In this document: positions 24,233 through 36,359 of the stretch, piece by piece
Numbering within the stretch: the first letter of the stretch is position 1
Layout: every line of letters begins with the position of its first letter
DNA from: Gigaspora rosea
Lineage: Eukaryota > Glomeromycota > Glomeromycetes > Diversisporales > Gigasporaceae
Direction: 5' to 3'
Length of the DNA: 64,000 nt
NCBI GenBank assembly: GCA_003550325.1
Contig: QKWP01000484.1
Coordinates: forward strand, 117,757 to 181,756
Program-made: the position numbers and the translations under genes
Notes under the pieces: model-generated
What the model was told of the DNA's origin: nothing
What the model saw: only the letters and a program-made list of their open reading frames with translations
The model's database searches: none

Positions 24233-26220
24233 GAGAGCAATAGCTTATAACATAATTTTGCAAAGAATTTTTTTTGTTAGAGCTCGAAAAGTGGTTATGT
24301 AGATGAAATTTTTTGATATTACAAATGTTTAAAAATATCATTACACAAAGAAATTTGCACATTACACCTGATCTTCAAATTTAATTGGTAGATCATTTGG
24401 GTGCGATATACAAGCGCAACACAGAAGTGCGAAGCCTAGGAAACTCCAAAATCAATTATTTAATAAATAATGATTTTAATTAGTTTTTTTTTAATTGTAT
24501 CAAATAATACCACCAATATGATTAACACAATATACTCTCATTGCTTATATTTCAGTTAGGAATTTGATTAAATTAGAAAATTATATCTAGAATGATCTTT
24601 GTATTATTTTATAAATTTGATTGGCTGTATAACATTTTTTATTACCATGGGATCATTTGATATTTTATTTTTTATTTGATATTAAACATTATATAAGATA
24701 CCTACTTTAAATAATCCTATTTGATCTTTCACAATTAGTAATATAAGTTGACCCCAGCCCAACGGCCAGGTTGATGGGCAGGGTGACCCTCAGCCTGTAG
24801 CTTTGTGGGCTGGGCCAGTTAATAAAAGAAGTGTTAAAATCATTTCTCTTCTAAACATATTTTTAGGCTAAAAATTAAATAAAAATTTATAATAATATAA
24901 AAGAAGTTGGCTTATTTAGACAATAAATTAGCAAATAGCAAATAATCTAAGGATTAGAAATGTTCAGTAGGCACCTGAATAATTTATGTGAGGTCATATT
25001 TGAAAAATTGCTAATAGAGGTCCTTTTTTTAAAAAGGTTATATTTGAAAAGTAGATATTAAAGAAAAAGGTTATATTTGAAAATAGCTAAATGCCAAAAA
25101 AATATATTTAAAAGAATGCTAATGGAGTAATTTTTATAAATCTTGTATTTGAAATATGCTAATGAAAAATCTGAGCATAATAAATACAAAAATTGTAAAA
25201 AAGCAAAAATTACAAAAAAATAAAAATTGTAATAAAATAATATAAAACGAGAGGGTTTTTTTTAAGTTTTTTTTATAATCTATATTAGAGTATAAATCAA
25301 CTGGGCTTAAAAAATTTCATTATTTTTTTTTAGAGAATATTCTTTTTTTTTAAAAAAATGTAACTTAGCTTAGTTTTTTTTTTTTGTTGTTTTTTTAGAG
25401 AATGTAACTTTGGTTTTTTTTTTTTTATTTTTTTTAGAGAACATTTCTTTGTTTTTTTTTAGCGAACATTGTATTTCAAAAAAGTTAATTTTGGGTAACA
25501 GTATTATAATGCTATATATACCAATATAAAAGTGCTAACCAAAAAACATTTTACTATGAGCCTCAAATATAAGCTCATATAGATTATTTGGTGTTCTTGT
25601 TCAGTGGTATAGACAATCAATCATCATAAAATACTAATATGCTAAAGTTTCTCAAAAAACAAAAAAAATAATAATTAAATCATTTAATATCACAAAGTTT
25701 GACAAGAAACTACCTGATGGCCTTTTTATATTTAATATAGATATGTTGACTGATTTTGTTCAAAACAAAATTATACTAGCAAAAGGTCAGCCCAGTTAAC
25801 TAGCCTGAGCTTTTTTAAGATCAACCCTAGCCCACAATTTTTTTATCAATCTATATTACTACTAGCAATAAGCCATTATAAAAAAGACAAATGAGAATTA
25901 ACTTCTTTTAGTTAATAAGTAAATTTTGTTGTGAAAAATTTGATTAATCAATTATATACAATTTTTGTACAACCAAATAATCTAGAATTATATGATTAAC
26001 ATTTCTATATCATACAAGATGTGATTTATACTGTTCATCTTTGGCAAAATTCCTAACTATATTTATTAAATAAGTAGTAATACTAAATATATATTTTTTT
26101 AGCAAATTGAACAAGTAATCAAATTTTATTAATTGCAAATAATTACAAATAAAAAATACAAAAAATATGCAATAAAATCGTTAAATTGCTATAGCAAACA
26201 AATACAACTAATTAAGCTTA
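24233..26220. other. AT-rich stretch with T-runs and a small ggcccagccc patch
   Basis: No gene is seen. A GC-rich patch of cagcccaacggcc/gggctgggcc type lies at 24750-24820, with a weaker related patch at 25785-25840. Long T-tracts interrupted by tagagaa repeats lie at 25250-25460. Confidence 0.5.
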
Positions 26221-26228
26221 TCAATAAT

Positions 26229-26468
26229 CAGTGTTGTCACAGGACAGCTCTGGACAATTTGTGGACAATTATGGACAAAAAAATAAACTTAAAATTTTAT
26301 TAAAATAACCTATTTTTTCTTTTTAGAAAAATATTCAGAACTATAAAAAATATATAATCATATCTTCTTAAACCAATTTATTAAATTTTAAAGTCAAAAT
26401 ATTCTTTGGACAATTGTGGACACTGTGGACGTTTGAACGTAGAGGACATAGTAGACATGACAACACTG
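26229..26468. mobile_element. hAT miniature element (240 bp), 8-bp duplication TCAATAAT
   Basis: CAGTGTTGTCA at the left end and TGACAACACTG at the right end are exact inverted repeats. The identical 8-mer TCAATAAT flanks the element (26221-26228, 26469-26476). Subterminal ggacaattgtggaca repeats lie inside both ends. These are hAT hallmarks. The open frame here is a by-product. Confidence 0.9.
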
Positions 26469-26479
26469 TCAATAATTAT

Positions 26480-27580
26480 AATTATAATAGTTATAATTAT
26501 CAAGATCAAAACTAGTAAAAAATAATACATCTTAATCATCCTGCAAAAGAAGTAACAAACTGCTACCTTGAGACATGAACCTAGTTTCAAGATTAGAAGC
26601 TTGACATAATTCTTTTCACAAAATGGAGCTATCATTTTATTATTTATAATCAATTCACTCGAATTATTTAAAGGACTGCTATTATTATAATTAGCCTATA
26701 ATTAATTTAATGTATATCTGTTTGTCTCTTATACTAAATTTAGTATATAAAAAAAATAATAGTGAAGTAACTAAGCAACTATTCAAATTCAAAATTTATA
26801 AATATATATTTTAAGCTTGATTTAATATATTTATAAAATTTTACAACTCATTATTAGTAAAGATTTTATTTAAACTAATTATGAAGCAATGCAATTATAC
26901 TAAAATTTTATTATACTGAATTTAGTATAATGGAAAAAATTTATATCCATAAAAAACAAAAAAAAAACTATACAAAAAAGCTACATACTATTTAAGACCT
27001 ATTTAATATTTTAGAACATTTATCTTATCAAAAAATGTTCATTGAAACAACCAATATATACTCTTTTCAAAGTATTACAAATGCGATAGTACCTTGTTTT
27101 TGTATTACAAAAGGTAGTATAATTGCAGATAAACTGTAGCTCCATTTGTTTTTTTTCTTTTTGGCAATGTAGCTAACTTGTGTTGTGGTTCAGTTTTTTA
27201 ATTTGACTTTGTAATCTTGTTTTGGTACTAAAACTTTATCAAAAGAAAAATTTTCATTAAGCATTCTATGTATCAATTGTCATTTGAAGTAAAGTGAGAT
27301 TTATTAGATGCATTTCATTCCACTTTTTAAATGTAAAAAAACTGTTGGCTTTGGCAATTCCAAATAAAAAAGCAAGAACATGCATTTGCCAGCTTGATTT
27401 ACATATAATATCATAGAATGTATTATATTATCACGCATCTTAATAAGTAAAAATATGAAGATCATTAGTATATTCTAAATATAATTAATATGTAACTACA
27501 AAGTCTTCAAAATTATTATACAATTTTAACTAGATTATAAATTCTTAATAACAATATAAAAGCAACAATAATATATAAAT
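26480..27580. other. AT-rich stretch
   Basis: No gene or clear element. Related atactaaatttagtat segments lie at 26735 and 26925. Confidence 0.45.
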
Positions 27581-27660
27581 AAGTGCTACCAAGAAAAAAG
27601 TACTACAAACTTTCAAATATATTTGAAAGCCTATAGTACTTTTTCTCTTGGCAGTATTCA
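27581..27660. repeat. Short hairpin element
   Basis: agtgctaccaagaaaaaagt and actttttctcttggcagtat are inverted around tttcaaatatatttgaaag, a near-perfect hairpin of about 75 bp. Confidence 0.6.
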
Positions 27661-27699
27661 TAAATAATAATATATTTAATACCTGATTATTTATATCAA

Positions 27700-28990
27700 A
27701 GTACCTTTTGAAATAGAGTAATTGTAAAAAATTTTTGGTCTTTTAAATTTAACCAAAGACGATCTATTATGTTCTTTAACTATATGTTTTAACCTCAACA
27801 TCATCTGTTATTGTCAATGCAGTAGTGATAATACATTGTGTTTTCCGGTTGCTCAAAGAGGCTACAATTATACATATTATTAACAAGTGCAATTTTGAAA
27901 AATAAGATTCATATTCACTACCTAATTTTTGAACCATTTTATGAGGATAATTAAGAGGCCATTCTTGTCTTTTTTTGATATAAAAAAATCTATATAAGCC
28001 ATTTTGCATTAATTTTAGTGATCTAAACTAACTATCGCCAACTATAGTTTGCCTAGTGCCAAAACATTGCTATAATAATTGTAATATATAAGCAGTAGTT
28101 GCACTATTATAATCTGAAACATATTGCTTAGTTTTTTGATTTTTTTATCTTCACAAGGTTCTAACTGAATAATAATATTCATAGAACTATTAGCAAGAGT
28201 TTTCCATTCTTGTCCAATTGGATGTAGTTTGCAAGGTATTTTGTGGCAACCAAAAATCTTATTTTCTTTACCTAACTATGAATTCATTGATTCATTAATG
28301 TATAATTTGCTTTCTGGTTTTACTGCCTCAATTAAATTGCTATTAAAAGTATTAACAAAATTATGAAAAGAATATAAAGGATCATTAAGATTTGGAACTT
28401 CTAATTCATGTAGCATTACTAAGATATGATATAATATTATCTGTTCAAATCATGCAAGACTTATCCAATATTGAAATTAAATAGTGTTATAGATTTTGTA
28501 AGTTCTTGCAACAAAAAAAGCAGACATTAATACCCACAAGCCTAACCAACTCATATACTCTCTAAAAGTAACATTTATCCAATTAGGGGTTTCTCTATTA
28601 CATATATTTATAGAATTAATTACATTCTGTTTAATATAATTAATTGAAAAGTACCAATACTATAGAAATGCTTGACCAATTAACAAAATGTTAACTATAC
28701 ATTCCTGGTTATACAAAAAATAAACTACATACTGATCAATAGTTATTATTTGTTCTTTTTAGCTTTCTAGATTATCACAATTAATTATACTATCTGTATT
28801 ATCACTATCTTCTTCTTCTAAACTGCTTTCATTATCATCAAAAAGATTCTCATAAGCTATATCCACTTCAAAATCTATATTTGCAGGTATTGCTTAGCTT
28901 GAAATAACTTGTTTCTCATATCTTAAATTACCTGCAAGAATTTCTACAACAGTATTTTCAATTTATTTTAGCTTTACTTAAAATTTTTGA
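27700..28990 (-). pseudogene. piggyBac-type transposase fossil
   Basis: Read on the minus strand, an acidic N-terminus (YENLFDDNESSLEEEDSD, about 28805-28860) is followed by INVTFREYMSWLGLWVLMSA (about 28520-28580). Next come LNDPLYSFHNFVNTFN (about 28340-28400), KLYINESMNS*LGKENKIFG (about 28240-28310), LHPIGQEWKTLANSS, GTRQTIVGDS*FRSLK (about 28015-28060) and GLYRFFYIKKRQEWP (about 27955-28005). This is the collinear block order of DDE_Tnp_1_7 (piggyBac) transposases: the DESM block, the GDSWF block, then the LY..VKKR..WP block. There are at least two in-frame stops, one replacing the Trp of DSWF, and the DESM Asp has become Asn. The gene is inactive. TTAA-flanked miniature elements at 13605 and 30244 are the kind such an enzyme could move. 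Confidence 0.75.
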
Positions 28991-29145
28991 CGATCTCTGG
29001 TTAACTCTCCAATAATTACACCATAAAAGCAGATATAAACCAAAAATAAGCTATCCTTGATTTTTTGGGCTTAAAATTGTTCAAAAAAAGGTAGCTTATT
29101 TTTAGAAATATATAGTAATATTTAATATTTAGTATAAATAAAAGT

Positions 29146-30112
29146 AGTATGGTGCATGTAGTCTAGAATCAACTTCATATGACCAAGAGTGGCCAAAATT
29201 TTAAAAATTTTTATTAAAAAAATTTTGTACTATATAAAAAATAAACCAATTAAATTTTAGTATAACAAAAATTTTTAAAAATTATAATAGCAGCCAAAAT
29301 TTTAAGATATTGTTATAGAATAAGTTGTAATTAATTTGGTAGAAATTAGTTAAGAAATTAGAACTTAATAAGGAAATTTTGTAATAACTGTATTTAGTAA
29401 TAGTGATATGTGAAATTGATGTGCAATGACACTCAATGATGCTTAGCGACGCTTAACGACGCTTAGCGACGCTTAACAACGCTTAGCGACGCTTAACGAA
29501 GCTTAGCGATGCTTAATGATACTTAGCGACGCTAAATGACACTTAGCGACGCTTAGCTCAATAGATATATAAACCCACCTTATTTCCCTTAATTTTAGAC
29601 AGATCCAGACATTGTAATTTTACTTTTACCTTTATATTTATTATCCTCCTCTCTTATTAATAATAAACTCTTGGGATTTCTAAGGAACAGACACCTTGGA
29701 CTAGCCCTTTGTTAAATTAATAAACTGTCTGTTATCTCTTGTTGTTTTATACCGAACTGCCTTAGAGAAGTGTGTAGTTTCTTACAGACATAAAAGAAAC
29801 TATACTTCCTCTTGCATACCGCTTCACGCCCAAAGTAAGGGATCTCAGGAGCCGTGTGATTGTTACTCTATTGGAATTAAAGAAGGCTTCCGGTATTGTA
29901 ACAATATATTAAATATTTTGGCTAATAACTTAAGTTTGAGTGAACTAAAAAAAAATTTGTTTCTATAATAATATAATACAAAGCTTAAATAATTAATTTA
30001 CAGAAATATTTTTTGTTATAATATTTTTATTATTAGTTATAATCATTTTTATTTTATATAGTTATTAGAGATCACGTAATTTTGGTTCTAGACTATATGC
30101 ACTATAGTAAAA
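29146..30112. mobile_element. Miniature DNA element (ends tatagtgcatatagtctaga), with nested insertion
   Basis: Left tatggtgcatgtagtctaga and right tctagactatatgcactata are inverted. A second member lies at 40844-41563. The middle holds a candidate solo LTR (29381-29906). Confidence 0.6.
29381..29906 (+). mobile_element. Candidate solo LTR with acgcttagcg repeats
   Basis: Begins tgtaataactg and ends ggtattgtaaca (TG..CA). It has tatataaaccc at about 29568 and aataaac at about 29662, in the order expected for promoter and polyadenylation signals of an LTR. A run of 10-11-bp units (gacgcttaac/gacgcttagc) lies at 29440-29560. No target duplication was recognised, so solo LTR is a fair but unproven reading. 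Confidence 0.45.
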
Positions 30113-30243
30113 TATAATTAATTTATTTGAAAATAAAAAAAAATATAGATTAGAAAAGCTAAAAATGCAAATAAAAATTAAGAATTGAGTTATAAAAAGT
30201 TAAAAATAAAAGTAATAAATAAAAAAATAAAAAAATAAGTTAA

Positions 30244-30587
30244 TTGACAATTCACGATAGAAGGAGAATTTTAACTGGTAGAGATTTTTATAATAAAACA
30301 TAATAAAATATGTTAATACAGGAATCATGATTTCTATAGTTTATAAAGTTTTTTGAATTTTAATTGCTTGTAACTTTTTATTCACCTGGCTAATTTTACC
30401 AATCTAACTATCATTAGAATCACAAAAACTAGCTCTACAACTTTTATTAGAAGTCTACAAGATGTTAACTTAATAAAAAATTAACTTTACATAGTCAGGA
30501 ATGCTGATTTTTGTATTTTATATATAATTTATATTAAGTGTTATGTATTTTATTAATACAAATTCTCCTTCTTTCGCGAATTGTCAA
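30244..30587. mobile_element. TTAA-flanked miniature element, copy 2 (344 bp)
   Basis: Near-identical to 13605-13949 over its whole length, with TTAA at 30240-30243 and 30588-30591 and the same ttgacaattc ends. The few differences are substitutions and one-base gaps, which suggests fairly recent movement of the family. Confidence 0.82.
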
Positions 30588-30687
30588 TTAAAAGTAATTT
30601 AGCAACTATATTAAATTAGAATATAAGTAGAAATTATTAAGAAATAATAGAAAATATAACAAACCTATAAAATAGAATTAATAGCAG

Positions 30688-31453
30688 ATACAGTACTGGT
30701 TATAAGAAACCTACCTCCTCTCTAACTCTCTAATTTATAAAGTTATTATTTTAAATTTTTTATAAATAAATAGTATATCTTCTGTATATATTATATATAA
30801 ATTTTTATAGTTTTTTAATTACTATATCAATTTTTAGATAAGAACTAAATTTTTTAGAATTTTTTTAAAAAAAACTAAAAAATAATTCATAAAAATTATT
30901 ATCTTAATAAATTTTAAAGTTAAAATTTTTAAAAATTATTATAAAAAAATTTAAATGTTTTTGTATTTGTAAAAAAAAAATTGATTTAATTTGATAAGAT
31001 ATTTATTAAAAAATTAAATTTTAAACTTTAGATTTTTGTGCAACTAAATCTTATATTAAAATAGATAAAAGCCTGTTTTTGTCTTACATTTTTATTAACA
31101 AAAATAGACAAACTTTAAAATTAAATTTCTCAATAATTGTCTCATTAAATTGGAATACATTTTTTTTTACAAATATAAAAATACTTGAAAATTTTTTTAA
31201 TAATTTTTTAAATTTTTTAATTATAAAACTTGTTAAGATAATAATTTTTAATTAAGTTAAATTTTTTTTTAAAAAAATTCCTTTAAATTTAGCTCTTAAC
31301 TAAAAATTGATATAGTAATTAAAAAACTATAAAAATTTATATATAATATATATAGAAGATATACTATTTTTTATAAAAAAATTAAAATATGATAATAACT
31401 TTATAATTTAGAAAGTTAGAGAGAGAGTAAGTTTCTCATGACTAGTACTGTAT
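30688..31453. mobile_element. Foldback element with about 370-bp arms
   Basis: The left arm from tacagtactggttataaga and the right arm ending tgactagtactgta are inverted over most of the element, with a loop of only some tens of bases near 31070. Matching landmarks include ctctctaact / agttagagagag and atatagtaattaaaaaacta. Non-coding. Confidence 0.7.
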
Positions 31454-32009
31454 AAGTAAAAAAACAAGTTATCAAAAAAAAAAATTTATAAAAAGGAAGT
31501 TTTAAAAAAAGAAATTGTTTTATTATAAAAACAAAAATATTGATTATTTAAAAAAAAAATTATATTTTATTAAAGTTGTTAAAGATTTTTAGATTTATAG
31601 TAAAAGAGTATAAATTACTAGTAAAAATTATAGATATATAAAAAATTATAAAAAATTATAAAATAAAATTTTAGATATGTATAGTCAACTCTTTCTATAA
31701 CAAATGGTTGGTTCTGGCTGTTTAAAAAAGTTCGCTATATAAAATTACTATGTTTTCTTAAGAAAACATAGCTCTTTTTATACTAAACAACTAGCTCTTT
31801 AACCCTTGCAATGCTTCGGGATAAATGTATTTATACTATAATTTATTCTTTTTAAAACAGTATGTATAGTAAACAGAATTTTATCAGGTTTGAAAAATTA
31901 TTGAAAATTATAATTAGCCTATTATAAATGGGCCAATCAAATTGTAACTTTTTTTTAATTGAACCCATAATAGACTATTTAAACTGAATTGAGAATCATT
32001 TGAACCTGC

Positions 32010-33320
32010 TCAAACAAACCCATGTTGGGTTCATTTAAACCTAAAGTGGGCTTAAGTTAGATTTATTTGAAACCAAAATGGGTTCAAATGAACCCAAGAT
32101 TGGTTCATTTGACCTGAAGTTGGCTCAAATAAACCTAGGTTGGGTTCATTTGAACCTGAAGTANCATTTGACCTGAAGTTGGCTCAAATAAACCTAGGTT
32201 GGGTTCATTTGAACCTGAAGTAGGCTCAGGTTGGGTTCATTTGAACCCATTTCGGGTTCAAATAAACCCGGGTTGGGTTCATTTGAACCAGAAGTGGGCT
32301 CAAATAAACCTAGGTTGGGTTCATTTGAACCCGAAGTGGGCTCAAATAAATCCAGGTTTGGTTCATTTGAACCTGGAGTGGGCTCAAATGAATCCGGGTC
32401 GAGTTCATTCGAACCCGAAGTGGGCTCAAATGAACCCAACCCAACCCAGGTTCATTTAAACTGAAGTGGGCTCAAATGAACTCGGGTTGTTCACTTGAAC
32501 CTGAAGTGAGCTCAAATAAACCCGAATTGGGTTCACTTGAACCCGAAGTGGACTCAAATGAACCCGGTTGGGTTCACTTGAACCCGAAGTGGACTCAAAT
32601 GAACCCAAGTTGAGTTTACTTGAACATGAAGTGAGCTCAAATGAACCTGGATTGGCTTCACTTGAACCCGAAGTGGGCTCAAATGAATCCGGTTAGGTTC
32701 ACTTGAACCCGAAGTGGGCTCGAACGAAATCGGGTTGGGTTCTAAACCCAAAGTGGGCTCAAATAAACCCAGTTGGGTTCACTTGAACCCAAAGTGAGCT
32801 CAAATGATCCCGGTTGGGTTCATTTAAACTCGAAATGGGCTCAAATGAACCCGGGTTAAGTTCATTTGAACCGCTCAAATAAACCGGGTTGGTTCATTTG
32901 AACCCGAAGTGGGCTCAAATAAATCTGGGTTGGGTTCATTTAACACGAAGTGGGCTCAAATGTACCAGGTTTGGGTTCATTTGAACCCGAAGTAGGTTCA
33001 AATGAACCCTGGTTTGTTTCATTTGAACCCAAAGTGGGCTCAAATGAATCTGTGTTGGGTTCGTTTGAACCCGAAGTGGCTCAAATGGGTTCATTTGAAC
33101 CCGAAGTGAATCCGGGTTGGGTTCATTTGAACCCGAAGTGGGCTCAAATGAATCTGTGTTGGGTTCGTTTGAACACGAAGTGGCTCAAATGGGTTCATTT
33201 GAACCCGAAGTGGCTCAAATAAACCGGGTTGGGTTTATTTGAACCCGAAGTGAGCTCAAATGAACCCGTGGTTGGATTCGTTTAACTCGAAGTGGGCTTA
33301 TTGAGTTTATTTGAAAAAAC
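32010..33320. repeat. Array of gggttcatttgaacccgaag units
   Basis: About 30 degenerate copies of a roughly 36-40-bp unit, gggttcatttgaacccgaag plus tgggctcaaatgaaccc. Each unit is self-complementary. Because units lack stops in several frames, they create false open frames on both strands (Gly-Ser-Phe-Glu-Pro repeats); I do not consider these genes. Confidence 0.85.
32164..32164. other. Assembly gap base (N) between identical 58-bp segments
   Basis: Bases 32106-32163 and 32165-32222 are identical and separated by a single N. This looks like two contig ends that overlap but were not merged. Confidence 0.85.
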
Positions 33321-34108
33321 TGTGATATTTGGAGACTTTGTGAATCAATTTTTGATCTTGACAGGATTGGGTTAACTGTATAATATATACTAAGTTATAT
33401 TACCTATTACATGATAAGCAATTTAATCATAACGATAAAAGCATTTAATTGTAACAACATATTACCGATAAAATTTTTATTAAAAATATATAAAAAAATT
33501 AAAAATTCAAAAAAATTATATTATACAAAAAAATTATACAAAAAAATTTTACCCTACATCCCAAAACTAACTCTTGTACTATGTTCCCAAATCTAACTAT
33601 TGTACAGTACTATGTTCCAAATCTAACTATCGCTCAAAACTAACTACAGTACATACTATATACTATGTTCAAATCCAACTATTATGCTACATCCACTATA
33701 CTATGTTCCGAATATATTTTTAATATAATAGATATGTAATTAGATAATTAGGATTCGCGAAGGTATTTATTTAAAACATACTACAAATATGCACATATTA
33801 CATGTTCTGTACACGTTTGTATTTACAGTATCTGGTATTAAATTAAAGCTTGCTATACTACGTATTACGTGAATTTTTCGCTATTCGGACAGATCCGGAA
33901 AAAAACAAATAGTTACACGCGTTTGTATTATAATATAACAGATAATAGATAGTTACGTGATCCTCAATATTCGGGCTGATCCGGAAAAAAGCAAGTGTTA
34001 CACAATGCTAGAGTTTTAATATAATAGATTATAAAATTCAAGAATTTTAGTTCATTATATCCAAAGTTTATTATAGAGAGGTTTGGTATAAAGAGAGTTG
34101 ACTGTATT

Positions 34109-34466
34109 AGGCCATATAAAGTTAATTTTTTGGTTCTCATAACATGAGACAAAAAAAATGACACAGCCAGCCGGACTTTTATTTAAAAATTTTAAAATTT
34201 TTTAAATTATAAAATTTAAATTTTAATTTTAAAAAATAATAACCCGGCATTATAGTATTAAATAAAGTAATGACCTGTCTGCCTGGACTTTATTTAAAAA
34301 ATTTTATATATAAAAAATTTTAAATTTTATAAAATTATTTAAAAAAATTTTTTGAAATTCCAAACAGCTATTAAAACATATAAAAAAATTTTTTTCAAAA
34401 AATTTTCAAATTATGACCTGGCCGGGTTATGAGAACCAAAAAATTAAGTTTATATGGCCTTATAAA
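34109..34466. mobile_element. Miniature element (ends ggccatataaagttaatttt)
   Basis: ggccatataaagttaatttt continuing to ttggttctcataac on the left, and gttatgagaaccaaaaaatt continuing to aagtttatatggcc on the right, are inverted over about 34 bp. The interior repeats gcctggacttttatttaaaa. Short ggacccggccgg matches at 36885 and 39910 link it to the ends of the 36500-40245 element. Confidence 0.7.
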
Positions 34467-34469
34467 AAT

Positions 34470-34955
34470 AATTTTAAATAAATTATAACTAAATAAAAAA
34501 AAGTTTAAAATAGACAATTACTAATGTATCACTACCCTCTAATCGACCAATCATGTTGTTTTTTTGTTTAAAACAATTCTAATAGCGGTCAGATTAGAGT
34601 TAGAGTTTGGTAGGACAGTAATTAAATGATTTTTCTAACCCAAAATTTTGCGAAAAATTTTTTTTGCTAAAAAAAAATTGTAGTTTTATAATCTAAGTTT
34701 TAAGTTAAAAGTAATTTTTTAAAAAATAGCTGTTTTGCTTCGATTTTATGTTATACCTGATTCTGCATTCCGATTGGTCAATTAGAGGATAGCAATATAT
34801 TGCACTAGCGATAAATGAGAACTTCTTTAAAATATATATATATTTTTTGTGTTTAACAGCTATCTACAATGGCTATAGTTTTATTGGTTAATTTATGATA
34901 TTCGTTACATTGATAAGTATACAACTAGCCACACGTGCACTTTTGGTACCTAATT
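34470..34955. other. AT-rich stretch
   Basis: Nothing recognised. Confidence 0.45.
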
Positions 34956-35650
34956 TAAAGGTAGAGAGTACTATTTTAAAATTATATATAAACTTAATGG
35001 TAAATTTTTTTTATATTTAATTTTATCAAAAATTATAATAAATAAACTAATTATATTTTAAGCCAAGTTTGTAGAGCAGGTTTTTCTGATTCTAATGTTA
35101 GTAAAATCATTAAAATTAGTTAAAAACTCAGTAAGATATGAAATTTTAAAAATTGGGTATTAAAATTTAGTAATATAACTAACTTATAAATTTATATAAA
35201 TTGACCAATCAGCATTAGCAATTTTGTGCAACCCAGAAAATTTTTGGCCAACCCAGAAAAACTTTATGATATATACAAGTATATTTTTTTAAAATATAAT
35301 AATAGTTCAAAATTAGATAAATTGTTTTATTTATATTTTGTAAAATTTTAATAAAAAATTAGTTGTAATTTAAAAAAGTTTTTTTTTTTTTAAATGTTAA
35401 AGTGAGACCTTGCTTTTATCTTTATTAAATTTAATAGAAACTTTTTACAATACTGAAAGAAATTTAATTTTTTTAAATCTAATGCTAAGAATAAAAACTC
35501 AGACATATATCTAAGTAAACCTAAATACTTATCTGCGGCCTAAACCTAATTTAAAAAAGTTTTATTAGTAGCATATGTCAATTTTATATAAAAATTTCAA
35601 AATACCATATAAAAACTATATAAAAATGATCTATATACCCTCTACCCTTA
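34956..35650. mobile_element. Second member of the gggtagag miniature family, with insertion
   Basis: The end taaaggtagagag (34956) and the right end gatctatataccctctaccc ending near 35648 match the element at 21606. The interior shares gtaaattttttttat, gtttttctgattctaatg and aaccaatca with it. It carries an extra segment at about 35395-35515 that recurs inverted at about 60712-60820. Confidence 0.65.
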
Positions 35651-36200
35651 AGTAGTCCGCTCTAGGGTTCTACACTAGCTGCTATACCTGCAGACCAACT
35701 ACAGGACCTGCCTATTTAACCACTCTGATTCCTGCTTCATCTATCACACTACACAACAGAATATATATATATAGATTGCTGGAGATTATCCTATAACTTA
35801 CTGCCTTAGGGCTAATCTACCCCTGTAGAATGCACTGGCCACCCAAGGATGCATGTCCCAATCCAATGCCCCATATGGGCTTCAGAAACTGGATGCCACG
35901 GCGGTATACCATTACTTGCAGTCAGGGATTATCCTTGAACCACTACAGTTTTCTACACTGCCCTTATAAGGTTCATTCTGACCCCGGTACTGGCCTCCTT
36001 TCTGGTAGTACCGTTGAAGATCGTAATCTACCTCCTTATTCGGGACTTGCCAAAAGGGTTTCTAATTTTTCTGGTTTCTTGGATTTGTCAGTGCAACATT
36101 ACACTAATACGCCCAAAAGCTCCCATTCTAGATGATGAAACCAAGACTACAGGTTATATACCCAACCGATAGTGAGAAACATGTTACCAAACGCAGGTCT
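35651..36200. other. Less AT-rich segment with an unassigned open frame
   Basis: Base composition shifts to near balanced. A plus-strand frame at 35830-36135 (101 codons, rich in Pro, Ser and His) shows no domain I recognise. The segment may be part of a retroelement next to the tRNA-like head at 36215-36289. Confidence 0.3.
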
Positions 36201-36214
36201 ATTTTTTAAAGTAT

Positions 36215-36289
36215 TGCTGATGGGATTCGAACTCTCAACCTGCCACTTGGGGGTGACAACTTGACAACTTCCCTAAATCGCCACACCCT
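36215..36289 (-). mobile_element. tRNA-like SINE head (minus strand)
   Basis: The minus strand has an A-box-like tggcgatttaggg (36283-36271) and a B-box gagttcgaatccc (36234-36222), about 36 bp apart. The acceptor and T stems do not pair properly, so this is a tRNA-derived SINE or tRNA pseudogene, not a working tRNA gene. Confidence 0.5.
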
Positions 36290-36359
36290 TCTTACTTTAA
36301 AATATATTGTTTATAATTAAAGTTTGTAAAAATTTATAATAGAAAAATATTTTATAACC

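Larger units (their letters stand above)
31679..34111. mobile_element. Pogo/Tigger-like element carrying a repeat array
   Basis: tatagtcaactctttctata (31679) and tataaagagagttgactgta (ending 34111) are inverted and bordered by TA; agtcaactct resembles pogo/Tigger ends. No transposase frame remains. The interior is mostly the gggttcatttgaaccc array plus a duplicated ctgatccggaaaaaa segment at 33885-34010. Confidence 0.55.

Noticed and set aside
32194..33222. Overlapping open frames encoding Gly-Ser-Phe-Glu-Pro / Asn-Glu-Pro repeat proteins on both strands
   Set aside because: They arise from a self-complementary repeat with no stops in several frames; they lack any gene context and differ by frame and strand.
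35830..36135. 101-codon plus-strand frame in the less AT-rich segment
   Set aside because: No domain recognised and no splice or promoter support; kept only as an unassigned segment.
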